A stretch of 35,185 nt of DNA from REEB95 sp963810055 (GTDB lineage Bacteria > Pseudomonadota > Alphaproteobacteria > ATCC43930 > CGMCC-115725): the NCBI GenBank assembly GCA_963810055.1, contig CAWEME010000019.1, forward strand, positions 1 to 35,185, given 5' to 3'. Below are positions 9,427-16,924 of the stretch, piece after piece. Both the position numbers and the translations under genes were made by a program. A model generated the notes under the pieces. It did not search any database, was not told where the DNA came from, and saw only the letters and a program-made list of their open reading frames with translations. Within the stretch, counting starts at the first letter, position 1. Every line of letters begins with the position of its first letter.

Positions 9427-9669
9427 CGTAGCAAAGGCCGAGCGCGAAATCAAGCGCGAGGCCGTCTTGCGAAGCTAATCTTTCAAGAACGTAGCAAAGG
9501 CCGAGGGCCGAACCTTCAGGTTCGAGGCGTCTTGCGAAGCTAATTTTTCAAGAACGTAGCAAAGGCCGAGCGCGAATCAAGCGCGAGGCCGTCTTGCGAA
9601 GCGGATTTGAAGTGGCTTAGCACAGCCGAGGGCCGAATCTTCAGGCCCGGGCCGTCGTGCGAAGCGAGG
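9427..9669 (+). repeat. Four tandem structured repeats, about 63 bp each
   Basis: Four imperfect copies start at 9427, 9490, 9555 and 9616 and fill most of the gap after hpnH. Each opens CGTAGCAAAGGCCGAG (altered in copy 4) and ends CGTCTTGCGAAGC or a variant. Copies 1-3 continue with an AT-richer linker, TTTCAAGAA in copies 1 and 2. Within each copy TAGC/GCTA and GGCC/GGCC can pair, enclosing an inner hairpin. The inner stem differs between copies: CGCG/CGCG in 1 and 3, CGAACC/GGTTCG in 2, GGGCC/GGCCC in 4. Pairing is kept while sequence changes. Unit lengths differ by 1-2 bp and contain stops, so this is not a coding repeat. Confidence 0.85.
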
Positions 9670-9746
9670 AATACGCGCTCTTGCGGATGTGATCGCCCGT
9701 GAAGCGGCAAGGCTCTTATAATGCCGCCATCCGGGGAGTGCGCATC

Positions 9747-9914
9747 ATGCGAAAATTCATTCTGATTTCGGCGTGTTTGGCGGCGGCCTTGGTGCTCTTC
9801 GGCTGTCAGCCTCCGGCCGAGCCTTACAAGTACACGATCTGGTACCAGGGCGTGCCGGTCCAATTCGAGAGCCCCTACGACGATCCCGGCTTCTATCGCG
9901 GCAGCGGCAAGTAG
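9747..9914 (+). CDS. Small lipoprotein, 55 residues
   Basis: An N-terminal signal (MRKFILISACLAAALVLFGC) ends in a lipobox with cysteine at residue 20, followed by a short mature part rich in Tyr and Pro (YKYTIWYQGVPVQFESPYDD). It should be a lipid-anchored envelope peptide. The function is not recognised. The ATG at 9747 is chosen over an in-frame ATG at 9699 because a TATAAT at 9717-9722 lies between them and GGGGAG at 9733-9738 gives good spacing to 9747. No clear -35 element is seen. The gene stands alone after the repeat array. Confidence 0.7.
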   Translation: MRKFILISACLAAALVLFGCQPPAEPYKYTIWYQGVPVQFESPYDDPGFYRGSGK

Positions 9915-10231
9915 GCGCGGGACCGGCGCCGTCGCTTCATCCAAAGCTAAGAAATTTTTCAGCTGTGAAGCACCGGGAAAATTTTTTGCCCAAGCCGCGC
10001 GCAATCCTGTCCGGCTTTTTAAAAATCGAACTGAAGAAAATTTAATTGCGCGTCCTTTCACGATTTCTTGGGCGATTTTTTAAGCGCGCTGCGCGCCGAT
10101 GCCGCAGCAAGAAGCGCATGCGTGCATTGCAACATTTGCGATGAACGCGCGCGGCCCGCGCGTCTATCGTTTCGGTGTTGGCGATGCCGTTGCAAAACGG
10201 CGAAGTCATCACAAGCAAGGAGAGTTGAATC
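9915..10231. other. Intergenic stretch with no recognised gene
   Basis: There is no convincing reading frame in these 317 bases. A 7-bp GC hairpin lies at 10145-10163 (ACGCGCG/CGCGCGT), and 9950-10080 is locally AT-richer with T runs. It presumably holds the end of the lipoprotein transcript and the promoter of the next small gene, but no clear -10/-35 pair was found. Confidence 0.4.
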
Positions 10232-10480
10232 GTGAAACGCATCACACGCTACGCCCTGGCGCTCGCGCTCGGGTTTTCCGTCGTCTCCCCCGCGGCTTTC
10301 GCGGCTGATCAGTCCCAGGATCAGTCCCCCCTGATCCAGACTGCCAACGCGCAATACGCGTCCCAGCAGAGACAGGGCGCAACGGCCATGCCGGGGCCTT
10401 ATCGGTTCCAGCTTGAGCAAGGCCGATATGCCCAGGTGGGGCCTTACGACAGGCCCTCTCAATACCTCGGCGGCATCTAA
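10232..10480 (+). CDS. Small secreted protein of unknown function, 82 residues
   Basis: A GTG start at 10232 follows AAGGAGAG at good spacing. The N-terminus is a signal peptide (MKRITRYALALALGF...PAAFA) with likely cleavage after residue 24 (AFA-AD). The mature part is about 58 residues, Gln-rich, and ends with a Tyr/Gly/Pro-rich tail (GPYRFQLEQGRYAQVGPYD). It should be periplasmic. No family is recognised. A strong hairpin terminator follows. The clean start, signal and terminator support a real gene. Confidence 0.7.
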   Translation: MKRITRYALALALGFSVVSPAAFAADQSQDQSPLIQTANAQYASQQRQGATAMPGPYRFQLEQGRYAQVGPYDRPSQYLGGI

Positions 10481-10511
10481 AAATTCTCCACGCTTGAAGA
10501 CGTAATCAGGG

Positions 10512-10540
10512 CGAAAGCCGGGCCGCAAGCCCGGCTTTCG
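10512..10540. terminator. Hairpin terminator between converging genes
   Basis: The 11-bp perfect stem CGAAAGCCGGG / CCCGGCTTTCG spans 10512-10522 and 10530-10540 with a 7-base loop. It lies between the small secreted protein gene (+) and the regulator gene (-), whose stop is at 10542, and could serve both directions. Confidence 0.75.
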
Positions 10541-10541
10541 T

Positions 10542-11420
10542 TCATGCGTTGTAGTTGACCGCGCCGTTTCGGCCGAGATCGTAGCCGCCCAGCTCCGCCG
10601 CCTTGTCGCGGCAGACGGCAGAAGCGGCGAACCCCATCAGCTTCTGCACCGCCGGCTCGAAATAATTGCGCCGCCGCATGGCGAGATCGAAGCGCTCCCA
10701 GCGCAGAGGCACGAAGCCGAGATTGTTGCGCTTGGCGACCGCGCGCACCGCGATGCCGGCATCGGCCTTGCCCTCGATGATGGATGTGGCGATGTCGGTT
10801 TCGGTGAGCGCGGGCGAAGTGGGGCCCGGCAGTTTCTCGAGGCGGATGCCGGCTTCGGCCAGCAGGTGGCGCAGCAGGATCTGGGCGCCCGCCCCTTCCT
10901 GCCGACGCAGCACGCGCACGCCGTTCTTGGCGAGATCGGACACCGACCGGATCCGTTTCGGATTGCCGGGCGCCGTCACCAGCCCCTGCTCGCGCTTGGC
11001 CCATTCGATCAGCACCGCGTCCGACAATCCGCCTGACGTCCGGAGCGCGGGCAAATTGTATTCGCCGCTGGCGGGATCGAGCAGATGGATGCCGGCCAGC
11101 ACGGCCTTGTCAGTTGCCAGCCGCTTCAGCCCCTCGCCGCTGCCGCAGGTGAACAACGCCAGCTCGCAGCCCGATTCGCGCAACGCCCATTCCAGCAGCG
11201 GGTCGTGACTGCCCGCCGCCACCGGCGGCGCCGGACGCAAGGACGGGCCGGCGAACTCAACCTGCCGCGTCACCCATTCGTCGATCATCGCGCGCGGGAA
11301 CAGCAGCTTGCCGGCGGAGCGCGAACACGGGATGCGCTTGGTGCGCACCAGTTCGTAGACCGTGCGCTCCTTGATCCGCAGATAGTCGGCCACTTCGGCG
11401 GTGTTGAAAAATTCCCTCAT
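10542..11420 (-). CDS. HTH regulator with periplasmic-binding-like domain, probably W/Mo responsive
   Basis: The first ~50 residues form an excisionase/MerR-type helix-turn-helix (NTAEVADYLRIKERTVYELV...KLLFPRAMIDEW). Residues ~75-290 resemble the PBP_like domain related to molybdate-binding proteins, with the family-type LIEWAKREQGLV and the ETDIATSIIEGKADAGIAVRAVA block. Such proteins bind a small ligand and control transcription from DNA. The gene lies beside a WtpABC transporter on the same strand, which suggests it senses tungstate or molybdate. ATG 11420 is preferred over ATG 11435 because AGGA lies 6 bases upstream of it. An ATGCATA element sits just upstream of its start and again at the wtpA promoter, consistent with autoregulation. 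The ligand is inferred. Confidence 0.8.
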   Translation of the reverse strand: MREFFNTAEVADYLRIKERTVYELVRTKRIPCSRSAGKLLFPRAMIDEWVTRQVEFAGPSLRPAPPVAAGSHDPLLEWALRESGCELALFTCGSGEGLKRLATDKAVLAGIHLLDPASGEYNLPALRTSGGLSDAVLIEWAKREQGLVTAPGNPKRIRSVSDLAKNGVRVLRRQEGAGAQILLRHLLAEAGIRLEKLPGPTSPALTETDIATSIIEGKADAGIAVRAVAKRNNLGFVPLRWERFDLAMRRRNYFEPAVQKLMGFAASAVCRDKAAELGGYDLGRNGAVNYNA

Positions 11421-11429
11421 AAGATTCCT

Positions 11430-11442
11430 ATGCATAATTATG
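11430..11442 (-). promoter_or_regulatory. Candidate operator and -10 element of the regulator gene
   Basis: ATGCATA (11430-11436) abuts a CATAAT -10-like hexamer on the minus strand (11437-11442), just upstream of the regulator start at 11420. The same ATGCATA core occurs twice at the wtpA promoter (14656-14662 and 14676-14682). A site over the transcription start would fit autorepression. This is inferred from three sites only. Confidence 0.4.
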
Positions 11443-11576
11443 ATTAAAGATACATTGTTTACATGATCGGGCTCAATAAAGGCATATTGCGTAATCTCAG
11501 TTGGAAAAATTTGGCTTCACGCAAGACCGGGGGACACAGGGACGCATGAGCGATTTCGGCGAGGCCTTCGTCGCGC

Positions 11577-12740
11577 TCAAATGGGAACCCGTTTAATCCC
11601 GGTCCCGGCCGCGGGCCGGGATTTCTTCTCCCCCGCCATCGGCCCGCGCGGGGGCTTCTCCCGCGTAATGGGGTGAATGTCGCTCGCCGCGATCGCGACC
11701 GCGACCTTGGCTCCGGGCTTAAGCCCCATCGCCCGCGCCGTGCGCGCCATGACGCAAGCCTCGAGGACGAAGCCGCAATCGAGCGAAAGTCGGGCGAGCG
11801 CGCCCGCGGGGCGGAGCGCGGTGATGCGGGCGGGCATATGGTTGAGACCGCGCGGCCGGCCGGGCCCGGCCCGGACCATCACATCATCGGCGCGGATGCA
11901 GAGCCAGGCCGATTCCGGGGCGCCGTCGCCGGCATCGGCGGCGAGGCGCTTCCCCGCGACGGCGTAGACCGCCCTGCCGCCGCGTTTCTCCAAAAGCCTC
12001 GCCGCCAGGATGTTCTCGATGCCCATGAAGACGGCGGCGAATTTCCCAGCCGGACGGCGCAGGATATCGGCGGGCGCGCCCGCCTGCACCACCGCCCCTG
12101 CCCGCATCAGCACGATCCGGTCCGCGAGCGCGAAGGCCTCGGCGTGGTCGTGAGTGACGAAGATCGCGGGAATGCGGGTCCGGCGCAGGAAGGTCTCGAG
12201 CTCGGCGCGCAGCGCCTCGCGGGTGCGCGTGTCGAGCGCCGAGAACGGCTCGTCGAACAGGAAGAGATCGGGCCGCGATGCCAAGGCGCGGGCGAGCGCC
12301 ACGCGCTGCTTCTCGCCGGCGCTGAGCTGCGCCGGGCGCCGTTCGGCGAGATGCGTCACGCCGAAGAAACGGAGCAGCCCGGGGAGATCGGACGGAATCA
12401 GATCGGCGGCGCTGCCCGAACGACCTCCGCGCGCCCGAAGCGCCAGTGCGACGTTGCCGGCGACGGTCAGATGCGGGAACAGGCCGAAATTCTGCACCAT
12501 GAAGCCCAGATTTCGGCGCTCGGGCGGAAGCCGGGTCACGTCGCGGCCCCCGATCGCGATCCGGCCGGAATCCGGCCGGTGGAAGCCGGCGATGGTCTCG
12601 AGCAGCACCGACTTCCCGGCGCCGTTGGGCCCGAGGATCACCACGATCTCGCCCGGCCCGACGCCGAGGTCGATGTCGCCCAGATGGAAAGCGCCCAAAT
12701 CGAGCGCCAGATTCTCGATTGTGATCCCGGCCGCGCTCAC
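11577..12740 (-). CDS. wtpC: Tungstate/molybdate ABC transporter ATP-binding protein (WtpC/ModC-like)
   Basis: This 387-residue ATPase has Walker A at residues 37-44 (GPNGAGKS), a Q-loop at QNFGLFPH, signature LSAGEKQ at 139-145, Walker B LFLFDEP at 159-165 and the switch His197 (VTHDHAEAF). The C-terminal ~130 residues are a TOBE-like oxyanion-binding region, as in ModC and WtpC. It powers oxyanion import at the inner membrane with the adjacent permease and binding protein. The start is GTG 12740, and GTGA overlaps the permease stop, so translation is coupled. Substrate is assigned from the WtpA-type binding protein. Sulfate or iron transporters share this ATPase family. Confidence 0.87.
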   Translation of the reverse strand: MSAAGITIENLALDLGAFHLGDIDLGVGPGEIVVILGPNGAGKSVLLETIAGFHRPDSGRIAIGGRDVTRLPPERRNLGFMVQNFGLFPHLTVAGNVALALRARGGRSGSAADLIPSDLPGLLRFFGVTHLAERRPAQLSAGEKQRVALARALASRPDLFLFDEPFSALDTRTREALRAELETFLRRTRIPAIFVTHDHAEAFALADRIVLMRAGAVVQAGAPADILRRPAGKFAAVFMGIENILAARLLEKRGGRAVYAVAGKRLAADAGDGAPESAWLCIRADDVMVRAGPGRPRGLNHMPARITALRPAGALARLSLDCGFVLEACVMARTARAMGLKPGAKVAVAIAASDIHPITREKPPRGPMAGEKKSRPAAGTGIKRVPI

Positions 12741-13558
12741 CGGTTCCCCTCGCGCCGCTCTCGGCCGAAGGCGAGGGCGCGCAGCAGCACGAACAGCGTG
12801 AGCGTCACCAGCAGCAGCAGCGCCGCCGCCGCCATCGAATCCTCAAGGCCGTAGTTGAGGAACATCTCGTAGATTTGCACGGGCGCGGTCTTGGGGTAAT
12901 AGGCCAGAATGACGACCGCGCCGAACTCGCTGATCGAGCGGGCGAAGGTCAGGGTGAGGCCCGTCATGATGCCGCGCCAGGACAAGGGCAGGGTGACGGC
13001 GAGCAGCGTCCGCCACGGCCCCAGGCCCAAGGTGCGCGCCACTTTCTCGAGCTGGGGATCGACCGCCTCGAAGCCAATCCGGGCGGCGTTGACGGTATAG
13101 GTCACCGAGACGAATAGCATCGCCGCCACCACCCCGGCGACGGTGCTCCAGAAGCTGAGCCCAAGCAGGGATTGGGCCGGCGCGCCGATAATGCCCTCGC
13201 GCCCCAGCACGACGAGCAGCGCAATGCCCGCCACGGTGTGCGGCACGGCGAGCGGCAAATCGACCAACGCCGCCACCGCGCTCTTGCCCGGGAAGTCGCT
13301 GCGCGCCAGGGCATAGGCGAGCGGCACGCCCAGGCAAGCGGCGATGGCGGTGGTGGAGAACGCGGTCTCGATGCTGAGGATGATCGCCTGGCGCACCTCC
13401 AGCATCCCGGCGACGCGCGCGAGATTGGCGCCCGACTGGCCGGCGACGAGCGCCAGCAGCGGCAGGGCGATGAACGCCGCCACCAGGCTGCCCAGGAGCC
13501 AGAACAGCAGGAACACCCCGCGCGGATGGCTCGGGGGCAAGGCGTTGATCGGACGCAT
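12737..13558 (-). CDS. wtpB: Tungstate/molybdate ABC transporter permease (WtpB/ModB-like)
   Basis: This 273-residue inner-membrane protein has about six hydrophobic segments (for example residues 16-38, 52-75, 90-112). The cytoplasmic EAA-type loop that docks the ATPase is visible as EKVARTLGLGPWRTLLAVTLP. It forms the channel for the oxyanion delivered by WtpA. The start is ATG 13558, only 11 bp from the wtpA stop, and its end overlaps wtpC by 4 bp. The three genes form one leftward operon. Whether the family is ModB or WtpB is decided here by the binding protein, not by the permease. Confidence 0.87.
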   Translation of the reverse strand: MRPINALPPSHPRGVFLLFWLLGSLVAAFIALPLLALVAGQSGANLARVAGMLEVRQAIILSIETAFSTTAIAACLGVPLAYALARSDFPGKSAVAALVDLPLAVPHTVAGIALLVVLGREGIIGAPAQSLLGLSFWSTVAGVVAAMLFVSVTYTVNAARIGFEAVDPQLEKVARTLGLGPWRTLLAVTLPLSWRGIMTGLTLTFARSISEFGAVVILAYYPKTAPVQIYEMFLNYGLEDSMAAAALLLLVTLTLFVLLRALAFGRERREGNR

Positions 13559-13569
13559 GTAGGACCGGT

Positions 13570-14557
13570 CTAGGCCGGTTCGCCGTTCCGGGTCACGAGG
13601 CGGGCCACGGCTTCACCAGCGCGCGCAGGGACTCGGGGCATGGCGCCCGGGTTCGCCGCGAGCGCCGGGCTCAAACTGCCGAAGCCGCTCTTGCGCATGA
13701 TCGCCTGGCCGGTGGGTCCGAGCAGGAGGGCGACGAACTTCGCCGCGCCGTCGGGATGCGCGGCGTTCGCGAGGATGGTGACGGCATAGACGATGGGCTT
13801 GCCGGGAAGGTCGCCGTTCTTGGTGTGGGCGACGCCGCCCTCATAAGAACGACGAGAAGGCCGGGTCGCTGAGGTTGATCTTCGCCGGCAACTCGAGATA
13901 GCGCAGATGGTGCTGCAGCGCGTCGGAACGGTAGATCGCGAGATAATCGATCTGACCAAGCTGGAGCGCCGAGATCAGCGCGGTTTCGGTGTCGCGCATG
14001 TTGGCCTCGGGCGCGTTGGCCAAGATATTCGCCGCGAGGCCGGGGGCCCCGTAGTATTTTTCCGCCAGCGTCAGCATCTGCAAGGTCTGGTAACCCGAGG
14101 GATCGGTGTCCGGATTGGAGCGGCCGATCTGCACTCCCGGCCGCGCCAGCACGCGATACCAGTTCTTGGCGTCGATCTCGCCGGCATATTTGCTCTTGTC
14201 GGTGTATACGAAGGTGACGGCGTTGCGCGCGAAGCCCGCATACCAGCCGGTATAGGCTTGCTGCCCATTGCCGCCGAAGAGATATTTCGGGATCACGTTG
14301 TAATCGGCGACCGCGATGATGTCGGCGGGCTGATGCACCTCGGTGATGAGCCGCGCCATCTTGACGCTGCCGCCGAACTGGGCGTGGACCGTGAAGCCCG
14401 GATATTTCTGCTCGAAGGCCTCGCCGAGCTGCTTGAACGGAACCGCGAGCGTGCCCGCCGCCAGCACATCGAGCGCCACCGGTTCGGCGGCGCGCGCGCC
14501 GGTTGTGGCGAGCAGCATCCCCGCCACGGCGGATAGGCTTCGAACGATCACGTTCAT
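13570..14557 (-). CDS. wtpA: WtpA-type tungstate/molybdate-binding protein (one frameshift)
   Basis: A signal peptide (residues 1 to ~24, ending GARA) precedes a periplasmic binding protein. The pattern is that of archaeal-type WtpA/ModA rather than classical ModA: AGTLAVPFKQLGEAFEQKYPG, GGSVKMARLI, PADIIAVADYNVIP, FARNAVTFVYTDKSKYA, and NLSDPAF. One extra T near 13850 creates a premature TGA. The expected continuation (YEGGVAHTKNGDLPGKPIVYAVTI) resumes in the next frame. Corrected length is 328 residues, and a sequencing error is likely. ATG 14557 is preferred because AGGAG lies 8 bases upstream. The GTG at 14566 overlaps that site. WtpA proteins bind tungstate and molybdate very tightly, which fits the FDH genes nearby. 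Confidence 0.87.
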
Positions 14558-14638
14558 GGCGGTCACTCCTAAGGCGTGAGGCGGCCGCCGCGCTGGGCGC
14601 GGGGGCTTCCCGGTAATTATGTAAGGAATATCAAAATT

Positions 14639-14682
14639 ATTATATCTTGTAATTTATGCATATTAATACGTCACAATGCATA
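14639..14682 (-). promoter_or_regulatory. wtpABC promoter overlapped by two ATGCATA sites
   Basis: On the minus strand TTAATA (14661-14666) and a perfect TATAAT (14639-14644) are 16 bp apart, upstream of wtpA. ATGCATA occurs at 14656-14662, over the -35 edge and spacer, and at 14676-14682, exactly 20 bp (about two helix turns) away. The region is markedly AT-rich against the GC-rich surroundings. The arrangement suits repression by the adjacent regulator when W or Mo is plentiful. Confidence 0.55.
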
Positions 14683-14760
14683 TCATAAAAATTCGGCCGG
14701 GCTGCAGATCTCGGCCTGTTCAAGAGCGAAGTCCGAACCGCGCGCAAGATTTCCTGGATC

Positions 14761-15013
14761 GACTTCGTCCGGGTCGGACCCAAATCAGACCCGTCCAAGG
14801 TGAGCGGCATGAAGGCATCCTCGCCGCCAAACGCGCGCCGTGGGGAATGCGCAGGCATCCTTCGTCTCGCGCGGCGGCAACAGCGGCACCGGCGCGCTCG
14901 AAAGACGGCTGTGGAAATCCTGCAATCTTCATCCCGACCAGGCCAGCCCCTGGTACAAGGACATCGGCGGCGGAAAGAAGCTGTTCCATCCCGAGGCCGA
15001 CCCCAAGCCTTGA
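14761..15013 (+). pseudogene. Decayed tupA-like tungstate-binding protein gene
   Basis: Two blocks of a TupA-type tungstate-binding protein survive in different frames. Positions 14761-14814 read DFVRVGPKSDPSKVSGMK, matching the family's NDFVIVGPxxDPA region. Positions 14861-15013 read FVSRGGNSGTGALERRLWK and on to a stop, matching the ligand-loop FVSRGDDSGTHxKE. Between them VGNAQ-like residues appear only if the frame is shifted again. There is no N-terminal half and no start. After WYKD the tail no longer resembles TupA. Unlike the single-indel genes nearby, this is truncated and scrambled, so it is a true relic. It lies upstream of and divergent from wtpABC. Confidence 0.7.
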
Positions 15014-15098
15014 AAGAAAAACCATAGGATTCAGCTATAGACCATCGGCGGCGAGAAACTGTTCCACCCCGAGGCGGCTCCCGAACCTTGAAAGAAAA
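14961..15098 (+). repeat. Diverged tandem duplication of a coding 3' end
   Basis: 14961-15020 and 15042-15098 are two related copies ending in a stop followed by AAGAAAAA. They read DIGGGKKLFHPEADPKP and TIGGEKLFHPEAAPEP. Several differences are synonymous (CAT/CAC, GCC/GCG) and one whole codon is missing from copy 2, so they diverged while coding. The origin of the tail is not recognised. The remaining sequence to 15334 holds no gene, only a GATTTTGCCC direct repeat (15182-15201) and the leader of the next gene. Confidence 0.55.
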
Positions 15099-15283
15099 AT
15101 GAAATCGATTCGATCTATTGCTGCGATGCAACCAGATCGGTTTCATAAATCCATAAATTATACGGGGTCTTTCAAGCGCGTGATTTTGCCCGATTTTGCC
15201 CGCCGATTTTTTTGATATTCCGGTGCAATTAAATGATTGCCATAATGTGTTACGGTGCTAACCAATATCAGTAAGAAGAGCCA

Positions 15284-15299
15284 GGAGGTTCAATCCTCC
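15284..15299 (+). promoter_or_regulatory. Leader hairpin before the MFS transporter gene
   Basis: GGAGG (15284-15288) and CCTCC (15295-15299) form a perfect 5-bp stem with a 6-base loop, 35 bp before the transporter start. The left arm looks like a ribosome-binding sequence hidden by the right arm. The true ribosome site (GAGGGGA, about 15321-15327) is outside the hairpin. The role is unknown. Confidence 0.35.
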
Positions 15300-15334
15300 G
15301 GCCGTGGCAATAAACTTTTAGAGGGGAACCCTAC

Positions 15335-16705
15335 ATGTCGTTTCTCGACAAGCAACATACCGTCGCGCCGCCGGGCTACAGCCGCTGGCTGATTCCGCCG
15401 GCGGCCCTGTGCGTGCATCTCTGCATCGGCCAGGCCTATGCCTTCAGCGTGTTCAACCTGCCGATGACCAAGCTCCTCGGCATCACCACATCGGCTCCGG
15501 GTGATTGGAACATCCCCGAGCTCGGCTGGATCTTCACCATCGGCATCGTCATGCTCGGCGTCTCGGCGGCGATCTTCGGCCGCTGGGTCGAGGAAGGCGG
15601 GCCGCGCCGCGCCATGTTAACGGCGGCGTGCTGCTTCGGCGGCGGGTTTCTGATCTCCGCCCTCGGCGTCTACATCCATAACATCTGGGTGGTCTATTTC
15701 GGCTACGGCTTCATCGGCGGTTGCGGTCTCGGCATCGGCTACATCTCGCCGGTCTCGACCTTGATCAAATGGTTCCCCGACCGGCCCGGCATGGCCACCG
15801 GCATGGCCATCATGGGCTTCGGCGGCGCTGCCTTCATCGCCGCGCCGCTCTCGGTCTATCTCATGGCCCAGTTCACCACGGCGACCCATATCGGCGTGAT
15901 GGAGACCTTCATCGTCCTGGGCGTGATCTACTTCTTCTTCATGTCCATGGGTGCGGTGATCGTGAAGATTCCCGCGCCGGGTTGGAAGCCCGAGGGCTGG
16001 ACCGCGCCGGCCCAGCCCAAGAAGCTGGTCACCAACCGCCACGTCTATGTCTACCAGGCGCTGAAGACGCCGCAGTTCTGGTGCATCTGGATCGTGTTAT
16101 GCATGAACGTCTCGGCCGGCATCGGCGTGCTCGGCCAGGCCTCGGCCATGATCCAGGAGATGTTCCCAGGCCACGTCAGCGTGGTGGCCGCGGCGGGCTT
16201 CGTCGGGTTGATGAGCCTGTTCAACATGGGCGGCCGTTTCTTCTGGGCCTCCCTATCCGATTACCTTGGACGCAAGAACACCTATTTCGTGTTCTTCGCC
16301 CTGGGTATCGCCTGCTATTGCTTCGTGCCCTATACCGGCGCGGTCGGCAGCGTCGTGCTGTTCGTTCTCGCCTACGCGATCGTTTTCAGCATGTATGGCG
16401 GCGGCTTCTCCACCGTGCCGGCCTATCTCAAGGACATGTTCGGCACGCGCTATGTCGGCGCCATCCACGGCATGCTGATCACCGCCTGGTCGATGGCGGG
16501 CATCATCGGCCCGGTGCTGGTGAACTACATCCGCGAATACAACCTCAACCACGGCGTTCCCAAGGCCGACGCCTACAACAACACCATGTACATCCTGGCC
16601 GGATTGCTGGTCATCGGCTTCATCGCCAACCTGCTCGTCAAGGCGGTTCACGAACGGCACTACATGAAGCACGAGCAGGCCGACGCGATGGGCATGGCGG
16701 ATTAA
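15335..16705 (+). CDS. OFA-family MFS transporter (oxalate/formate antiporter type)
   Basis: This 456-residue polytopic membrane protein has about 12 hydrophobic segments and belongs to the oxalate:formate antiporter branch of the major facilitator superfamily. Family features are the N-terminal YSRWLIPPAALCVHLCIGQAYAFSVFN, the loop after TM2-3 (GRWVEEGGPRRAM), the LIKWFPDRPGMATGMAIMGFG motif, and SLFNMGGRFFWASLSDYLGRKNTY. ATG 15335 follows GAGGGGA. A 40-residue partner starts 13 bp downstream. Beside an FDH cluster, formate or oxalate is the reasonable substrate, but OFA members also carry other monocarboxylates, so the substrate is inferred. Confidence 0.88.
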   Translation: MSFLDKQHTVAPPGYSRWLIPPAALCVHLCIGQAYAFSVFNLPMTKLLGITTSAPGDWNIPELGWIFTIGIVMLGVSAAIFGRWVEEGGPRRAMLTAACCFGGGFLISALGVYIHNIWVVYFGYGFIGGCGLGIGYISPVSTLIKWFPDRPGMATGMAIMGFGGAAFIAAPLSVYLMAQFTTATHIGVMETFIVLGVIYFFFMSMGAVIVKIPAPGWKPEGWTAPAQPKKLVTNRHVYVYQALKTPQFWCIWIVLCMNVSAGIGVLGQASAMIQEMFPGHVSVVAAAGFVGLMSLFNMGGRFFWASLSDYLGRKNTYFVFFALGIACYCFVPYTGAVGSVVLFVLAYAIVFSMYGGGFSTVPAYLKDMFGTRYVGAIHGMLITAWSMAGIIGPVLVNYIREYNLNHGVPKADAYNNTMYILAGLLVIGFIANLLVKAVHERHYMKHEQADAMGMAD

Positions 16706-16718
16706 GGGAGAAACCAAC

Positions 16719-16841
16719 ATGGCAACCAAACAAGACACCGGCAACGGCCTCAAGCTCCTGCTCGCCTGGGGTTTCGTCGGCATTCCGTTGGCCTGGGGCG
16801 TGATCCAGACCCTGGTCAACGCGATGAAGCTGTTCCAGTAG
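16719..16841 (+). CDS. MFS transporter small subunit, 40 residues
   Basis: A one-helix membrane peptide begins MATKQDTGNGLKLLLAWGFV and continues GIPLAWGVIQTLVNAMKLFQ, with a short polar N-terminus. It starts 13 bp after the OFA transporter stop, with AGGGAG at good spacing, and is followed by a strong terminator, so the two genes form one operon. Similar single-helix peptides next to OFA transporters are catalogued as MFS transporter small subunits and probably assist assembly or function of the carrier. It is easily missed by gene finders because of its size. Confidence 0.8.
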   Translation: MATKQDTGNGLKLLLAWGFVGIPLAWGVIQTLVNAMKLFQ

Positions 16842-16863
16842 GAAACGCTTCAAAACCAACGAG

Positions 16864-16894
16864 CGGGCCGGCCCGGCTTGGGCCGGCCCGTTTC
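16864..16894 (+). terminator. Rho-independent terminator of the MFS operon
   Basis: The 11-bp perfect stem CGGGCCGGCCC / GGGCCGGCCCG (16864-16874 and 16880-16890) has a 5-base loop and is followed by TTTCATTTGT. It ends the transporter operon 23 bp after the small-subunit stop. Confidence 0.85.
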
Positions 16895-16924
16895 ATTTGT
16901 GACACGTTACCGCGCGCGCCGCTT

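Noticed and set aside
9427..9669. CRISPR array
   Set aside because: There are no unique spacers of constant size. The whole unit repeats, including the linker, and no cas genes are present.
11546..11596. A 16-codon frame starting MSDFGEAF before the wtpC stop
   Set aside because: Too short, overlaps wtpC in antisense, has no ribosome site, and its permease-like look is not enough.
14676..15215. A 179-codon open frame on + across the tupA relic
   Set aside because: Residues are Arg/Ser/Pro-rich. The real family matches lie in other frames, so this is a by-product of decay.
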